DNA of 64,000 bases, from NCBI RefSeq assembly GCF_025961225.1, contig NZ_JAOQNG010000010.1, positions 300,501 to 364,500 on the forward strand, in the 5' to 3' direction. This stretch comes from Azospirillum canadense (GTDB lineage Bacteria > Pseudomonadota > Alphaproteobacteria > Azospirillales > Azospirillaceae). The notes under the pieces are model-generated. The model searched no databases and was not told the DNA's origin. It saw nothing but the letters and a program-made list of their open reading frames with translations. The position numbers and the translations under genes are program-made. Below, in pieces: positions 26,938-34,311 of this stretch (positions within the stretch are counted from its first letter, which is position 1; the number at the start of each line of letters is the position of its first letter).

Positions 26938-27492
26938 ATGCTGTTGTGTGGCAATGAGAAACACTGGGCGGATGCTTCTCTCTATAGACATTTCATGATT
27001 GCGTTAACACCATCCAACGATCGGCGCTCAATGGTGAGAACCGGTGGGATGGGGGCGAGTACTGTGCGAGGCAGTGGTTTTGTCATGATCGTGCTGGGCA
27101 TTCTCGGGCTCTTTGCCGGCCTGGGAATGGACACCAGCGTCTCCGGCGGAGTCGGCTCAACCGGGCGCATCGTGAACATCGGGTTGCTCGGCCAGCAGAC
27201 GTCCGTCCTCACCGTCTCGGGATTCCTGTTCATGACAGGTTGCATGCTGATCGGCTTCGCCACGGTGCGCGATGCAGTAGAAGCCCTTGGGGCGGTGATA
27301 GGCGCCCAGGCTCCGCGCCCGATCGAACAGGCGCTCTATCACACTCCGCAATCATCCAGTGAGGCCTCAGATAATTTTATTCCAGGCATGAGAACGTGCC
27401 CGAAATGCTATGCGGTAGCGAAGGAAGAGGCGACTTCATGCTGGCGGTGCCGTCACGCGTTCGAGGGCATGCATCACGAGGTTGCGCAGTGA
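26938..27492 (+). CDS. Hypothetical membrane protein with C-terminal zinc ribbon
   Basis: I do not recognise the family. Up to 184 residues; the real start may be a later ATG (26995, 27031 or 27049), since the first 30 residues look unlike a protein start. Two membrane helices are visible (GFVMIVLGILGLFAGLGM and SVLTVSGFLFMTGCMLIGF), then a soluble tail with a CPKC-x13-CWRC pair that should bind zinc (MRTCPKCYAVAKEEATSCW). This resembles small membrane proteins with a cytosolic zinc ribbon. It stands alone before the toxin-antitoxin pair. Confidence 0.5.
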   Translation: MLLCGNEKHWADASLYRHFMIALTPSNDRRSMVRTGGMGASTVRGSGFVMIVLGILGLFAGLGMDTSVSGGVGSTGRIVNIGLLGQQTSVLTVSGFLFMTGCMLIGFATVRDAVEALGAVIGAQAPRPIEQALYHTPQSSSEASDNFIPGMRTCPKCYAVAKEEATSCWRCRHAFEGMHHEVAQ

Positions 27493-27622
27493 ACCAGCTA
27501 TTTGGATACAAGGATGGTGGCGGGAGTCGGTGCCGGGGTGCGAATTTTCGCTCCGACGTGCTCGAAAGTCTTTATTTACCACGCGTGGGCGACAATCGTC
27601 CGAATGAACCGTGTGGCTGATC

Positions 27623-28333
27623 ATGGCAATTGATACTTCTTTCCTTAACGTTGGCATTTACAACATCCCGCAAGCAGCTCGTCTGATCGGGGTGACCGAC
27701 GCCCGCTTGCGCTCTTGGATGACAGGTTCGTTCGTCAAAACGAAGAGTGGTCCGAAGCGTCAGCCGGCATTGTGGAGTCCGCACTTGCCTGAGATGGATG
27801 GCAAGCAGGCATTGACATTCCTCGATCTTATGGAAATTAGGTTGGTCAAACGCTTGCTTGATCAAGAGAAGTCGATGCGATTGACACACATTAGAGAAGC
27901 TTTAACGAATTATCGCGCGGATAATGGTGGTGATTATCCTTTGCTTAATAAGCAGCTTTTCACAGATGGGCAATTTCTTTACCGAAAGGCCGTGAATAAA
28001 GGGGGAAAGCCGCTACTCGATCTAAATCGATGGCAATATGTATTCGAAGCCGTAGTTGCTCCTACGCTTGACTCCGTCGATATGGGCGACGATGCGCTCC
28101 CTTCCCGTTGGTGGCCAAAAGGTCGCGGTGTTCCGGTCGTTTTGGACCCGAGCCATGCGTTTGGTGCTCCAATATTAGCCAAACGTCGAGTGCCAACCGC
28201 TGCCCTTGCCCGCGCTATGGAGGCGCAAGGCTCTGTGGAGTCCGTAGCGCGGTGGTATGAACTAGACATCGAAGATGTTCGGGCTGCGATTGAGTTCGAA
28301 GCCGACCTTGCTGCTCGGAGATTAGCCGCGTGA
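27623..28333 (+). CDS. DUF433 antitoxin with N-terminal helix-turn-helix (VapB45-like)
   Basis: A 236-residue protein. Residues 14-32 (NIPQAARLIGVTDARLRSW) look like a MerR-type helix-turn-helix for binding its own promoter. The C-terminal 60 residues (VVLDPSHAFGAPILAKRRVPT and SVESVARWYELDIEDVRAA) are a DUF433 domain, found in antitoxins paired with PIN-like toxins, as in the VapBC45 pair of mycobacteria. Its stop overlaps the GTG of the next gene (GTGA), as is usual for toxin-antitoxin operons. The ATG at 27623 was chosen over the GTG at 27611. Codon use is AT-richer than the surrounding genome, a sign of transfer. Confidence 0.75.
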   Translation: MAIDTSFLNVGIYNIPQAARLIGVTDARLRSWMTGSFVKTKSGPKRQPALWSPHLPEMDGKQALTFLDLMEIRLVKRLLDQEKSMRLTHIREALTNYRADNGGDYPLLNKQLFTDGQFLYRKAVNKGGKPLLDLNRWQYVFEAVVAPTLDSVDMGDDALPSRWWPKGRGVPVVLDPSHAFGAPILAKRRVPTAALARAMEAQGSVESVARWYELDIEDVRAAIEFEADLAARRLAA

Positions 28334-28725
28334 AGCTTTTGCTGACGGAAGAGTTTCCGCCAGCCTTCGCTGGCGGAATAAACAAGATTGCGCAACTCGA
28401 TCAATGTAATCACTGCATTGGTCACATTGACGAGGTATACCCACAGCCGCCGCATACTGGATCATCATGGTTTCATCCAGCTCTTAGAGATGGCTGGATG
28501 TTGCTGACGATGATATCGGATATCAAAAGCCATCCGCAAAATCTGGCTCTTTGGAAGTCAACGGGGCTTGTTGTGTTCTTCCCGACTCCGAGTTTTGCCC
28601 GCTTGACGTTTCCAAGCATGGCCGCATCTATTCTTGGGCAACTGTCTAAATTGGCGGACGTCTACAGCCAGAGGAATGACGGCGGAACATATCGGCTTGA
28701 TCCCACTCACATTCGCATGCTTTGA
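28330..28725 (+). CDS. PIN-like (VapC45-type) toxin with altered active-site motifs
   Basis: A 131-residue protein coupled to the DUF433 gene by a GTGA overlap. The layout matches PIN-like toxins: a first strand with acidic residues (MKLLLTEEFPP), then WFHPALRDGWMLLTMISDIKSHP and LALWKSTGLVVFFPTPSF. The usual first motif D-E-N is T-E-E here (residues 6-8), and the usual T-R-D is T-M-I followed by S-D, so metal binding may be changed or lost. A perfect 10-bp hairpin covers codons 9-16. Expected role: RNA cleavage restrained by the antitoxin; activity is uncertain. Confidence 0.65.
   Translation: MKLLLTEEFPPAFAGGINKIAQLDQCNHCIGHIDEVYPQPPHTGSSWFHPALRDGWMLLTMISDIKSHPQNLALWKSTGLVVFFPTPSFARLTFPSMAASILGQLSKLADVYSQRNDGGTYRLDPTHIRML
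28355..28378 (+). repeat. Perfect hairpin inside the toxin 5' coding region
   Basis: TTCCGCCAGC (28355-28364) and GCTGGCGGAA (28369-28378) make a 10-bp perfect stem with a four-base CTTC loop, 25 bases after the toxin start codon. It could slow ribosomes or RNA polymerase and so reduce toxin made per antitoxin. Confidence 0.6.
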
Positions 28726-28978
28726 GCTTGTCCAACATCACGCTGTGGCCACTCGCGGTTTTGTGGCGATGCGACGAAAGTGATCGGGATGGCATCTGAA
28801 GGCTCCTCAGAGCCAAAATCGGGCTCGCCCATGTGCACCTGATGTACACTGGAAATTTTCGTACAAAATCGGAAACTCAGGATTTTGAGGAGTTCGGTTA
28901 CCTTGCGTGCACAAGCCGGTGCATACAGAATGGGACCGCAATCAAACCCGAGACTACAACCACGTCAGCGGGTTAGGT
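28726..28978. other. Gene-free region before the island's left att site
   Basis: About 250 bases with no supported gene. It follows the toxin and ends at the 17-bp att copy. TGTGCACC and TGTACA near 28832-28848 loosely recall the integrase motif at 29059 but are off-spacing, so I do not call them. Confidence 0.35.
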
Positions 28979-28995
28979 TGGCTGGGGCGCCAGGA
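28979..28995. repeat. Left attachment-site copy (17-bp core)
   Basis: TGGCTGGGGCGCCAGGA is identical to the last 17 bases of the tRNA-Gln gene region at 36572-36588 (including the CCA end and acceptor/T-arm) and has the same orientation. The integrase gene lies 109 bp away. This is the remnant 3'-end left by integration into the tRNA. Confidence 0.8.
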
Positions 28996-29057
28996 GCCCA
29001 AGCCAAAACGCCGGTAACGCACTATAATCGTTGATTTTGCTGGAGCAATTTGGCTAC

Positions 29058-29092
29058 ATGTACCGCAATCGTGTACCATTACTATGTACCAT
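29058..29092. promoter_or_regulatory. Arm-type integrase repeats, left (three TGTACC at 13-bp spacing)
   Basis: TGTACC occurs at 29059, 29072 and 29085, exactly 13 bp apart, between the att core and the integrase start. The same motif recurs at the other end of the island at 36499 and 36512, again 13 bp apart. Likely arm-type binding sites for the integrase, also placed to repress its promoter. Confidence 0.6.
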
Positions 29093-29103
29093 CGAGGGCG
29101 TTC

Positions 29104-30564
29104 GTGGCGGATCTTCGTTACCTGAAACAGCGTCGGCAAGCGTGGTATTTCCGTATCGCAGTGCCCGCCGAGTTGCGGGTTCAGCTTGGTAAGGCAGACA
29201 TAGTTGAGAGCCTTCAAACACGCGATCTGTCGGTTGCCCAAACGCGCCGCTGGGAACGGGTTGCGCATTGGACCCGTACCTTCGAGGAGATGCGAGGAAA
29301 TGCCGAAAGCGTGCCTTGGAAGGCCTACCGAGAGACATTGGACCAAGCGCGAGCGGGGGCCTTCGGCGATGCCGTACGAGATGTACACGGCGACGAGGTA
29401 TCGTCCAGCGGCGTAGACTTTGCCCTTGAGGCGATAGAAGCCGAATGGCTCAAAGCTAACCCTGACGTGGATGCTCCTTTGCCTGCTGCAATTCAGGCGA
29501 AGATTGATGCGCTCAACGATTATGCGAAAGAGGCAGCCGGGAAAACGCTTAAGGTCAAGCCGGAATACGGCATGCCTTTTAGCGAGTGTTGTAAAAAATA
29601 CTTGGAAGAGGTAAAGGCGGAGCTAACAAACCAGACATACGGACAATATCAAGCTGTCTTCCGGCTCTTTAGCGATTTTATCAAAGATAAGCCAATGCGG
29701 CTCATTGGTCCCAAGGACGCGATAAATTTCTTGGACATGGTTTCGACGTTCAACCCTAACTGGGGAAGGAGCCCAAAGACGAAGAGTCGGTCGTTTCAGG
29801 AGCTTCGAGAACTTTACAGCGGCTCTGAGGAAGGGTTGGCTGTAAGGACGCTTAACAGGTACGTAACTTCGCTTAGCTGTGCATGGAAATGGGCTAAAAA
29901 ACGCCAGGAGTCTAACGGAGAAAATCCTTTCGATGGACTATTTCGCGCGGTCAACGCAAAAAACTCTGAGACGTACGTGCCTTATGAAATCGACGAGTTA
30001 AATCAACTATTCAGTCCGCTACCGAAAAATACCGCTCTATGGGAAATCCCGCTTGTCGCTCTCTATACCGGCATGCGGCTGAACGAGATATGTTCCCTTG
30101 CTTGGGAGAATGTACGACAACAAGACGGGGTTTGGTATTTCGATATTGTCGCTGCCAAATCGGAAGCTGGTGTTCGGCCTGTGCCAATCCACAGTAAGCT
30201 TATCTGGCTACTGGAAAGGCGTGCCAATGATCCCAAGCAACTACTCTGGCCCCAGTTGAAGCCTGGGGGGCCAGATAAGAAACTATCTTGGTATCTGTCC
30301 GGCGATTTTAGCGAGTACAGGCGAAAGCGCGGCGTCATTGGAGCAGGGAAAGCCTTCCATTCGTTTCGTAAGAACGCTACCCGTTGTTTGGAGCGGTCCA
30401 GAGTGCCTCAAAACGAGGCCGCCGAAATCATTGGGCACGAAAAGGCGGGGATTACGTATCGTGTTTACAATCCTGATGGCATGACCATGCAACAACGCCG
30501 CGATACGGTCGAAAAGATTGTTTACCAGGGCTTTGAAATACCGAGGTCGGGAGGCCAGGGCTGA
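29104..30564 (+). CDS. Tyrosine recombinase / site-specific integrase of the tRNA-Gln island
   Basis: A protein of about 486 residues. The start (LRYLKQRRQAWYFRIAVPAELR) is the DUF6538-type DNA-binding domain; the middle is a SAM-like core-binding domain. The C-terminal catalytic domain has the active-site residues: Arg in YTGMRLNEICSL, His-x-x-Arg in HSFRKNATR, His in IIGHEKAGITYRVY and the nucleophilic Tyr in that segment. The GTG at 29104 is preferred because GAGGGC precedes it and because the arm repeats lie upstream; an upstream TTG at 29050 would include them. It catalyses integration and excision at the 17-bp att copies. Confidence 0.88.
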   Translation: MADLRYLKQRRQAWYFRIAVPAELRVQLGKADIVESLQTRDLSVAQTRRWERVAHWTRTFEEMRGNAESVPWKAYRETLDQARAGAFGDAVRDVHGDEVSSSGVDFALEAIEAEWLKANPDVDAPLPAAIQAKIDALNDYAKEAAGKTLKVKPEYGMPFSECCKKYLEEVKAELTNQTYGQYQAVFRLFSDFIKDKPMRLIGPKDAINFLDMVSTFNPNWGRSPKTKSRSFQELRELYSGSEEGLAVRTLNRYVTSLSCAWKWAKKRQESNGENPFDGLFRAVNAKNSETYVPYEIDELNQLFSPLPKNTALWEIPLVALYTGMRLNEICSLAWENVRQQDGVWYFDIVAAKSEAGVRPVPIHSKLIWLLERRANDPKQLLWPQLKPGGPDKKLSWYLSGDFSEYRRKRGVIGAGKAFHSFRKNATRCLERSRVPQNEAAEIIGHEKAGITYRVYNPDGMTMQQRRDTVEKIVYQGFEIPRSGGQG

Positions 30565-30618
30565 AGACCGAATAACAACGAACAACGCAACCTTTAACCC
30601 TTTTTTTGAAGTGGCTCT

Positions 30619-31248
30619 TTAGCGAACCGGGGCAGGGTGCGGGAGTCTCAACGTCTCTGGGACTCCTGCACCCTCCCTTTCTCGATCAGGCCCCGCTTCT
30701 GCTTCGATGATCCGGTAAACACTAGCCCGCCCGATGCCGAGCCGCTTGGCAATCTCCGAAGCTCCTACGCCCTGGGCCTTCAAGGCCATTACCTCGTCCG
30801 CCTTCGCTTGGGCGGTAGGCTTGCGTCCCTTGTACTTCCCTTCAGCCTTGGCTTTCGCAATGCCTTCGCGTTGACGTTCGAGCATAATTTCCCGTTCGAA
30901 CTCGGCCACGCCCGCAAGCATGGTCAACATCAGCTTGCCGGTAGGGGTAGCGGTATCGATGCCCATGTTGAGGATACGCAGGGAGGCGCCCTTGGCCTTC
31001 AGAGCGTCGAGTATCGTTATTAGATGCGCTACAGAGCGGGCCAAGCGGTCCAGCTTTGTGACTACCAGCGCATCGCCTTCCCGGACGAAATCGAGGGTCA
31101 GGGCTAGCTGTTCGCGGTTCGCCACGTCCACAGAGGAAACTTGTTCCTGAAACAGCTTCTCGCAACCTGCGGCCCGAAGGTCGCGGGCCTGGGCCTCTAT
31201 GCTCGCCTTCTGGTCGAGGGTTGAGGTACGAGCGTATCCGATCAACAT
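30619..31248 (-). CDS. Serine recombinase (Tn3-type resolvase/invertase)
   Basis: A 209-residue resolvase. The catalytic start MLIGYARTSTLDQ has the conserved Tyr-Ala-Arg-x-Ser, VTKLDRLARSV and GKLMLTMLAGVAEFEREIMLERQREG follow, and the C-terminal helix-turn-helix is GASEIAKRLGIGRASVYRI. It is a full-length protein of this family, so it should be active. The ATG at 31248 is chosen over 31272 because the protein family begins at MLIGYA. It is convergent with the integrase. A cluster of TGAGACG motifs sits just upstream (31265-31384), which could be its res site. Confidence 0.9.
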   Translation of the reverse strand: MLIGYARTSTLDQKASIEAQARDLRAAGCEKLFQEQVSSVDVANREQLALTLDFVREGDALVVTKLDRLARSVAHLITILDALKAKGASLRILNMGIDTATPTGKLMLTMLAGVAEFEREIMLERQREGIAKAKAEGKYKGRKPTAQAKADEVMALKAQGVGASEIAKRLGIGRASVYRIIEAEAGPDREREGAGVPETLRLPHPAPVR

Positions 31249-31250
31249 GC

Positions 31251-31384
31251 CGAGTCGTCCCAAGCGTCTCAATGAACCCTAAGACGTTATCGCCCAAACG
31301 TCTCAAAACTGTCAACCCCATTTCAATGAGACGGCTTGGGCTTGGCTTTGGGACGACTCACAGGGGCAAGGTTTATTGAGACGG
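31251..31384. promoter_or_regulatory. Res-like array with four TGAGACG motifs
   Basis: CGTCTCA occurs at 31265 and 31299 and TGAGACG at 31327 and 31377, so the set is two inverted pairs. GAGTCGTCCCAA near 31251 also faces its complement TTGGGACGACTC near 31347-31358. The region lies between the resolvase start and the small upstream gene and has the size expected of a res recombination site. Confidence 0.5.
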
Positions 31385-31600
31385 CGGAGGTCGGGTTTTG
31401 TCTGCCAGCGCCCGCCGCATTTCCTCGGCGCGACGCCGGGCGCGTTTAGCGGCATCTTGGGACTCTTGGGCCTGTAAGCGGGCCTCGGCTGCGGCACTCC
31501 TCCTTGCAGCGGCCCTTTCCTTTGCCGCCTTCAGGGCTTCCTGGGCCTGAAGGAAGCGGTCCCGCAGCAAGGTCCAGGCATCTGTGGGGGGCATCGTCAT
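31373..31600 (-). CDS. Small Ala/Arg-rich coiled-coil protein
   Basis: I do not recognise the family. A 75-residue, highly charged helical protein (LQAQEALKAAKERAAARR; EESQDAAKRARRRAEEM-like repeats) starting at the ATG 31600. It points in the same direction as the resolvase and its 3' end overlaps the res-like array. A coding role is suggested by a sensible start and heptad-like pattern, but composition alone could create this, so confidence is low. Confidence 0.35.
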   Translation of the reverse strand: MTMPPTDAWTLLRDRFLQAQEALKAAKERAAARRSAAAEARLQAQESQDAAKRARRRAEEMRRALADKTRPPPSQ

Positions 31601-31702
31601 GGCTACAGTAACAGCCGCTATGACGGGTTCATTTCACACGAAGCGACATTGCGCGGGACCGGCCGCGTACACGTTTCGGAGCGACGACAGCCCAAACCCT
31701 CG

Positions 31703-31710
31703 CCCGCATA
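31703..31710. repeat. Target-site duplication, left copy
   Basis: CCCGCATA directly abuts the left end of the IS element and is identical to the copy at 33137-33144 beyond its right end. Eight bases is the usual duplication for IS256-family elements. Confidence 0.85.
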
Positions 31711-33136
31711 GATCGTGCCCCGAGGCGTGGTGTCTGAGGGGGCCTCTGTGCTCTTCGGCGGGTTGAGGCCGCCGGTCTACTCCGCTGCGATGGACAGCGG
31801 ATCAGGGGTGTGAGGGTGGCACAGCTCGGCCAGGCTTTCCATGGTCATGTAGCGCCGGGCCACCGCCCATTCATCATGCTGCTCCAGCAGCAAGGCGCCG
31901 ACGAGGCGCACAACCGCCCCTTCGCCAGGGAAGATGCCGACGACGTTGGTGCGCCGCTTGATCTCGCCATTCAGCCGCTCCAGAGGATTCGTGCTGTGCA
32001 ATTTGGTGCGCAGGTCCTTGGGGTACTTCATGTAGGCCAGCACGTCGAACTCCGCCTCGTCCATCAGCGCCGCCAGCTTGGAAAAGCGCGGCCGCAGGCT
32101 GTCGGCCACCCGGCGCCACTGCTCATGCGCCGCCTCAGCGGTCTCCTGGGCAAAGGCGGTGCGAATGGTGGCCGCGACCATCGTCTGGTGCGCCTTGCCG
32201 ACGCAGGCGAGGAGATTCCTCATGCAATGAACACGACAGCGTTGAAGTGTGGCGCCCAGCACCTTGGAAGCGGCGGCCTTCAGCCCGAGATGCGCATCGG
32301 CGATCACCAGCTTTACGCCGCGTAGGCCCCGGCGGGTGAGGGTGCGCAGGAAATCGGTCCAGAAGGTCTCGGCTTCCGACAGCCCGAGGCCGAGCCCCAG
32401 CACCTCGCGCCGGCCATCGCTGTTGACGCCGATGGCCAGTATGGCGGCGAGCGAGACGATGCGGCCGTCCTGGCGCACTTTCACGTAGGTCGCATCCAGC
32501 CACACAAAGGGCCAGTCGCCTTCCAGCGGCCGGTTCAGGAACGCCTGCACGCGCTCGTCGATGTCCTGGCACAGGCGGCTGACCTGGCTCTTGGAGATGC
32601 CGGTCATGCCCATCGCCTTGACCAGATCATCGACGTTGCGCGTCGAGATGCCCTGCACGTAGGCCTCCTGAATCACCGCGATTAGCGCCTTCTCCGCGGT
32701 GCGGCGCGGCTCCAGGAAGGCCGGGAAGTAGGAGCCGCGCCGCAGCTTGGGGATGCGCAGGTCGATGGCCCCGGCGCGCGTCTCCCAGGTCCGCTCCCGG
32801 TAGCCGTTGCGCTTGGTCTGGCGGTCCTCGCTGCGTTCGCCATACCCGGCGCCGCACAGGCTCTCCACCTCCAGCTCCATCAGGCGCTGGGCGGCGAAGC
32901 CGACCATCTCGCGCAGAAAGTCGGCATCGGCGCTCTTCCCAATCAGCTCCTGAAGAGCGATCCTGTCCTCGGTCATCGTGGTCTCCGTCTTGGTTGATGG
33001 TCGTTAAGCAACCTCAACTTAGCCGAAGAACACGGTGACCGCCGCTCCCGAACGGCCGGCCCGCCTGCGCCAGCTATGGGGGAGCGCTCCGGCGGGCCAG
33101 CCTCACGCCTCAGACACCACGCGGTGGGACGCGATC
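31711..33136 (-). mobile_element. Intact IS256-family insertion sequence, 1426 bp
   Basis: The element is bounded by 29-bp imperfect terminal inverted repeats: 31711-31739 begins GATCGTGCCC and 33108-33136 ends GGGACGCGATC. The outer 14 bases agree at 9 positions and the inner 15 (GCGTGGTGTCTGAGG) agree perfectly. An 8-bp direct repeat CCCGCATA flanks it (31703-31710; 33137-33144). It carries one full transposase gene. The matching duplication means insertion as a simple transposition event, without later rearrangement of the ends. Confidence 0.88.
31777..32976 (-). CDS. IS256-family transposase (DDE mutator type)
   Basis: A 399-residue transposase. Family blocks are present: LCGAGYGERSEDRQTKRNGY near the N-terminus, the first catalytic Asp in FVWLDATYVKVRQ, the second in KLVIADAHLGLKAAA, the C/H-containing LQRCRVHCMRNLLA, and the third acidic residue in STNPLERLNGEIKRRTNVVGIF. 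Length and motifs are complete, so it should be active. Terminal repeats lie 66 bp beyond its stop and 132 bp before its start. The GC content resembles the host genome more than the island around it. Confidence 0.93.
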   Translation of the reverse strand: MTEDRIALQELIGKSADADFLREMVGFAAQRLMELEVESLCGAGYGERSEDRQTKRNGYRERTWETRAGAIDLRIPKLRRGSYFPAFLEPRRTAEKALIAVIQEAYVQGISTRNVDDLVKAMGMTGISKSQVSRLCQDIDERVQAFLNRPLEGDWPFVWLDATYVKVRQDGRIVSLAAILAIGVNSDGRREVLGLGLGLSEAETFWTDFLRTLTRRGLRGVKLVIADAHLGLKAAASKVLGATLQRCRVHCMRNLLACVGKAHQTMVAATIRTAFAQETAEAAHEQWRRVADSLRPRFSKLAALMDEAEFDVLAYMKYPKDLRTKLHSTNPLERLNGEIKRRTNVVGIFPGEGAVVRLVGALLLEQHDEWAVARRYMTMESLAELCHPHTPDPLSIAAE

Positions 33137-33144
33137 CCCGCATA
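33137..33144. repeat. Target-site duplication, right copy
   Basis: CCCGCATA, the second copy of the 8-bp duplication made when the IS256-family element inserted. Confidence 0.85.
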
Positions 33145-33335
33145 AGTAGGCTGTAGGATTATAGTACAGTCACGATTGGTAGAACGAGCATAAAAATGTG
33201 AATTCAATACCACCACCCCGAGGAGAGGCTTGCCAACCAAGCCCCCTTAGGACGCTGCCCGGCGAACAGGCAGCTTCTGCTTGCTTTGGGAAATGGGCTG
33301 GCCTGTTTGATCAACAACAATTTCGGACTGCAATA

Positions 33336-33848
33336 ATGGGTTATGTTCCTACAGTTTCTAAGCTTCGCAATGAACCCCTCTGGCGCAATAGGAAGGGGAT
33401 TACTGTTAGTGAAATGGCGGGACGCTGGGGTATTGCTAACGCTACTCTGAGGGCCTTGCTGGACCACCACGGATTTCTGGAGACCGTATCTTACGGCGGT
33501 ACGCAGCGGAGGGCCTTAGTTCCGGACAATGTTTTTTATGCAGAATACGGACACAATGTTCTGCCGGGCATAGGTAAGGCTTCGATTGGCGATAGCAACA
33601 CCACGACCGTGTTCCCCGTCTTCTATGAAGAATTTCTGGAAAATATCCGTTGGTGCCTTGATTACGATGGAATCACCAATGCGGTAAATATGATTGAAAG
33701 AAAGAAGGATCGCCTAAAATACCTTATTGGCAACCATGGGTACCTTCCGAATACGGAAATAGCGTCGTTGTCAGGATATACGGTTAATGGAGTGTCTGTA
33801 GCTAGGGCGCGAATGAGCGGAGAATGTGAAATGTCTATGGCGGCTTGA
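33336..33848 (+). CDS. Hypothetical protein with possible helix-turn-helix
   Basis: I do not recognise the family. About 170 residues from the ATG at 33336; a GTG at 33198 in frame would add 46 residues of poor-looking sequence. ITVSEMAGRWGIANATLRALL has the pattern of a helix-turn-helix, and a second similar stretch (LPNTEIASLSGYTVNGVSVA) comes near the end, so it may bind DNA as an island regulator. No Shine-Dalgarno stands out. The IS inserted 200 bp upstream, which may have removed its promoter or part of a longer gene. Confidence 0.45.
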   Translation: MGYVPTVSKLRNEPLWRNRKGITVSEMAGRWGIANATLRALLDHHGFLETVSYGGTQRRALVPDNVFYAEYGHNVLPGIGKASIGDSNTTTVFPVFYEEFLENIRWCLDYDGITNAVNMIERKKDRLKYLIGNHGYLPNTEIASLSGYTVNGVSVARARMSGECEMSMAA

Positions 33849-34311
33849 TGTGTCCTTATAACTTACGAACCAAATTTCTGTAAACGTAGGTTGGTGCGTC
33901 ACTGTGAGGGGCCGGAACAATACCAACAACATTGGCCCTTTACCGACATTTTTGAATTGGTTTGCTCGAAAGGGCCGGGCGGCTTTGGTTCCATCAGGGA
34001 AGTTTGGGACTCCGAGGGCCTATTGGTCCGCGCCGAACAGGAGGTTCCGTATGGAAGAGGGGGTTCCGCTTAGAGTGCCGATCAAAACCTCTTTTGGACC
34101 GAGCAAAATCAATAGCTTGGGACCACAGAGGTGAGGTTTTGATCCGCGCTCTTACGGTCTTGAACTATCCCCGGGTTGCAATTTATAGCATTCTCCTTTG
34201 GTAGCGGCATCAAACCGCAGATCTATCATCCCGCTTGGCCGCGCACCAAAGGCGGTTGACCAAACACCCGTTACAGGTCAACCTTGGATAGGTACTGGCT
34301 TGGGGGATTTT
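33849..34311. other. Gene-free region with repeat R1
   Basis: About 460 AT-rich bases without a credible gene. It holds the repeat at 33904-33982 and must include the promoter of the nuclease-like gene at 34312. Confidence 0.4.
33904..33982 (+). repeat. Imperfect direct repeat R1 with hairpin
   Basis: About 79 bases that align with R2 at 35940-36013 over their full length with scattered substitutions. Each copy contains a stem of GGGCC with GGCCCTTT about 20 bases later. In R1 the outer 5 bp are Watson-Crick and two more pairs are G-T wobbles. Confidence 0.6.

Noticed and set aside
28832..28848. Further TGTACC-like sites left of the att core
   Set aside because: TGTGCACC and TGTACA differ from the motif and break the 13-bp period.
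31725..33122. Treating the 15-bp perfect inverted repeat alone as the IS ends
   Set aside because: Flanks at those positions are not duplicated, whereas moving 14 bases outward gives a longer imperfect repeat and a perfect 8-bp target duplication.
33891..34204. Three overlapping small frames before the nuclease-like gene
   Set aside because: They span repeat R1, overlap each other in different frames and lack ribosome sites.
34198..34311. N-terminal extension of the nuclease-like protein
   Set aside because: No ribosome site and poor protein-like sequence; the ATG at 34312 gives a sensible first strand.
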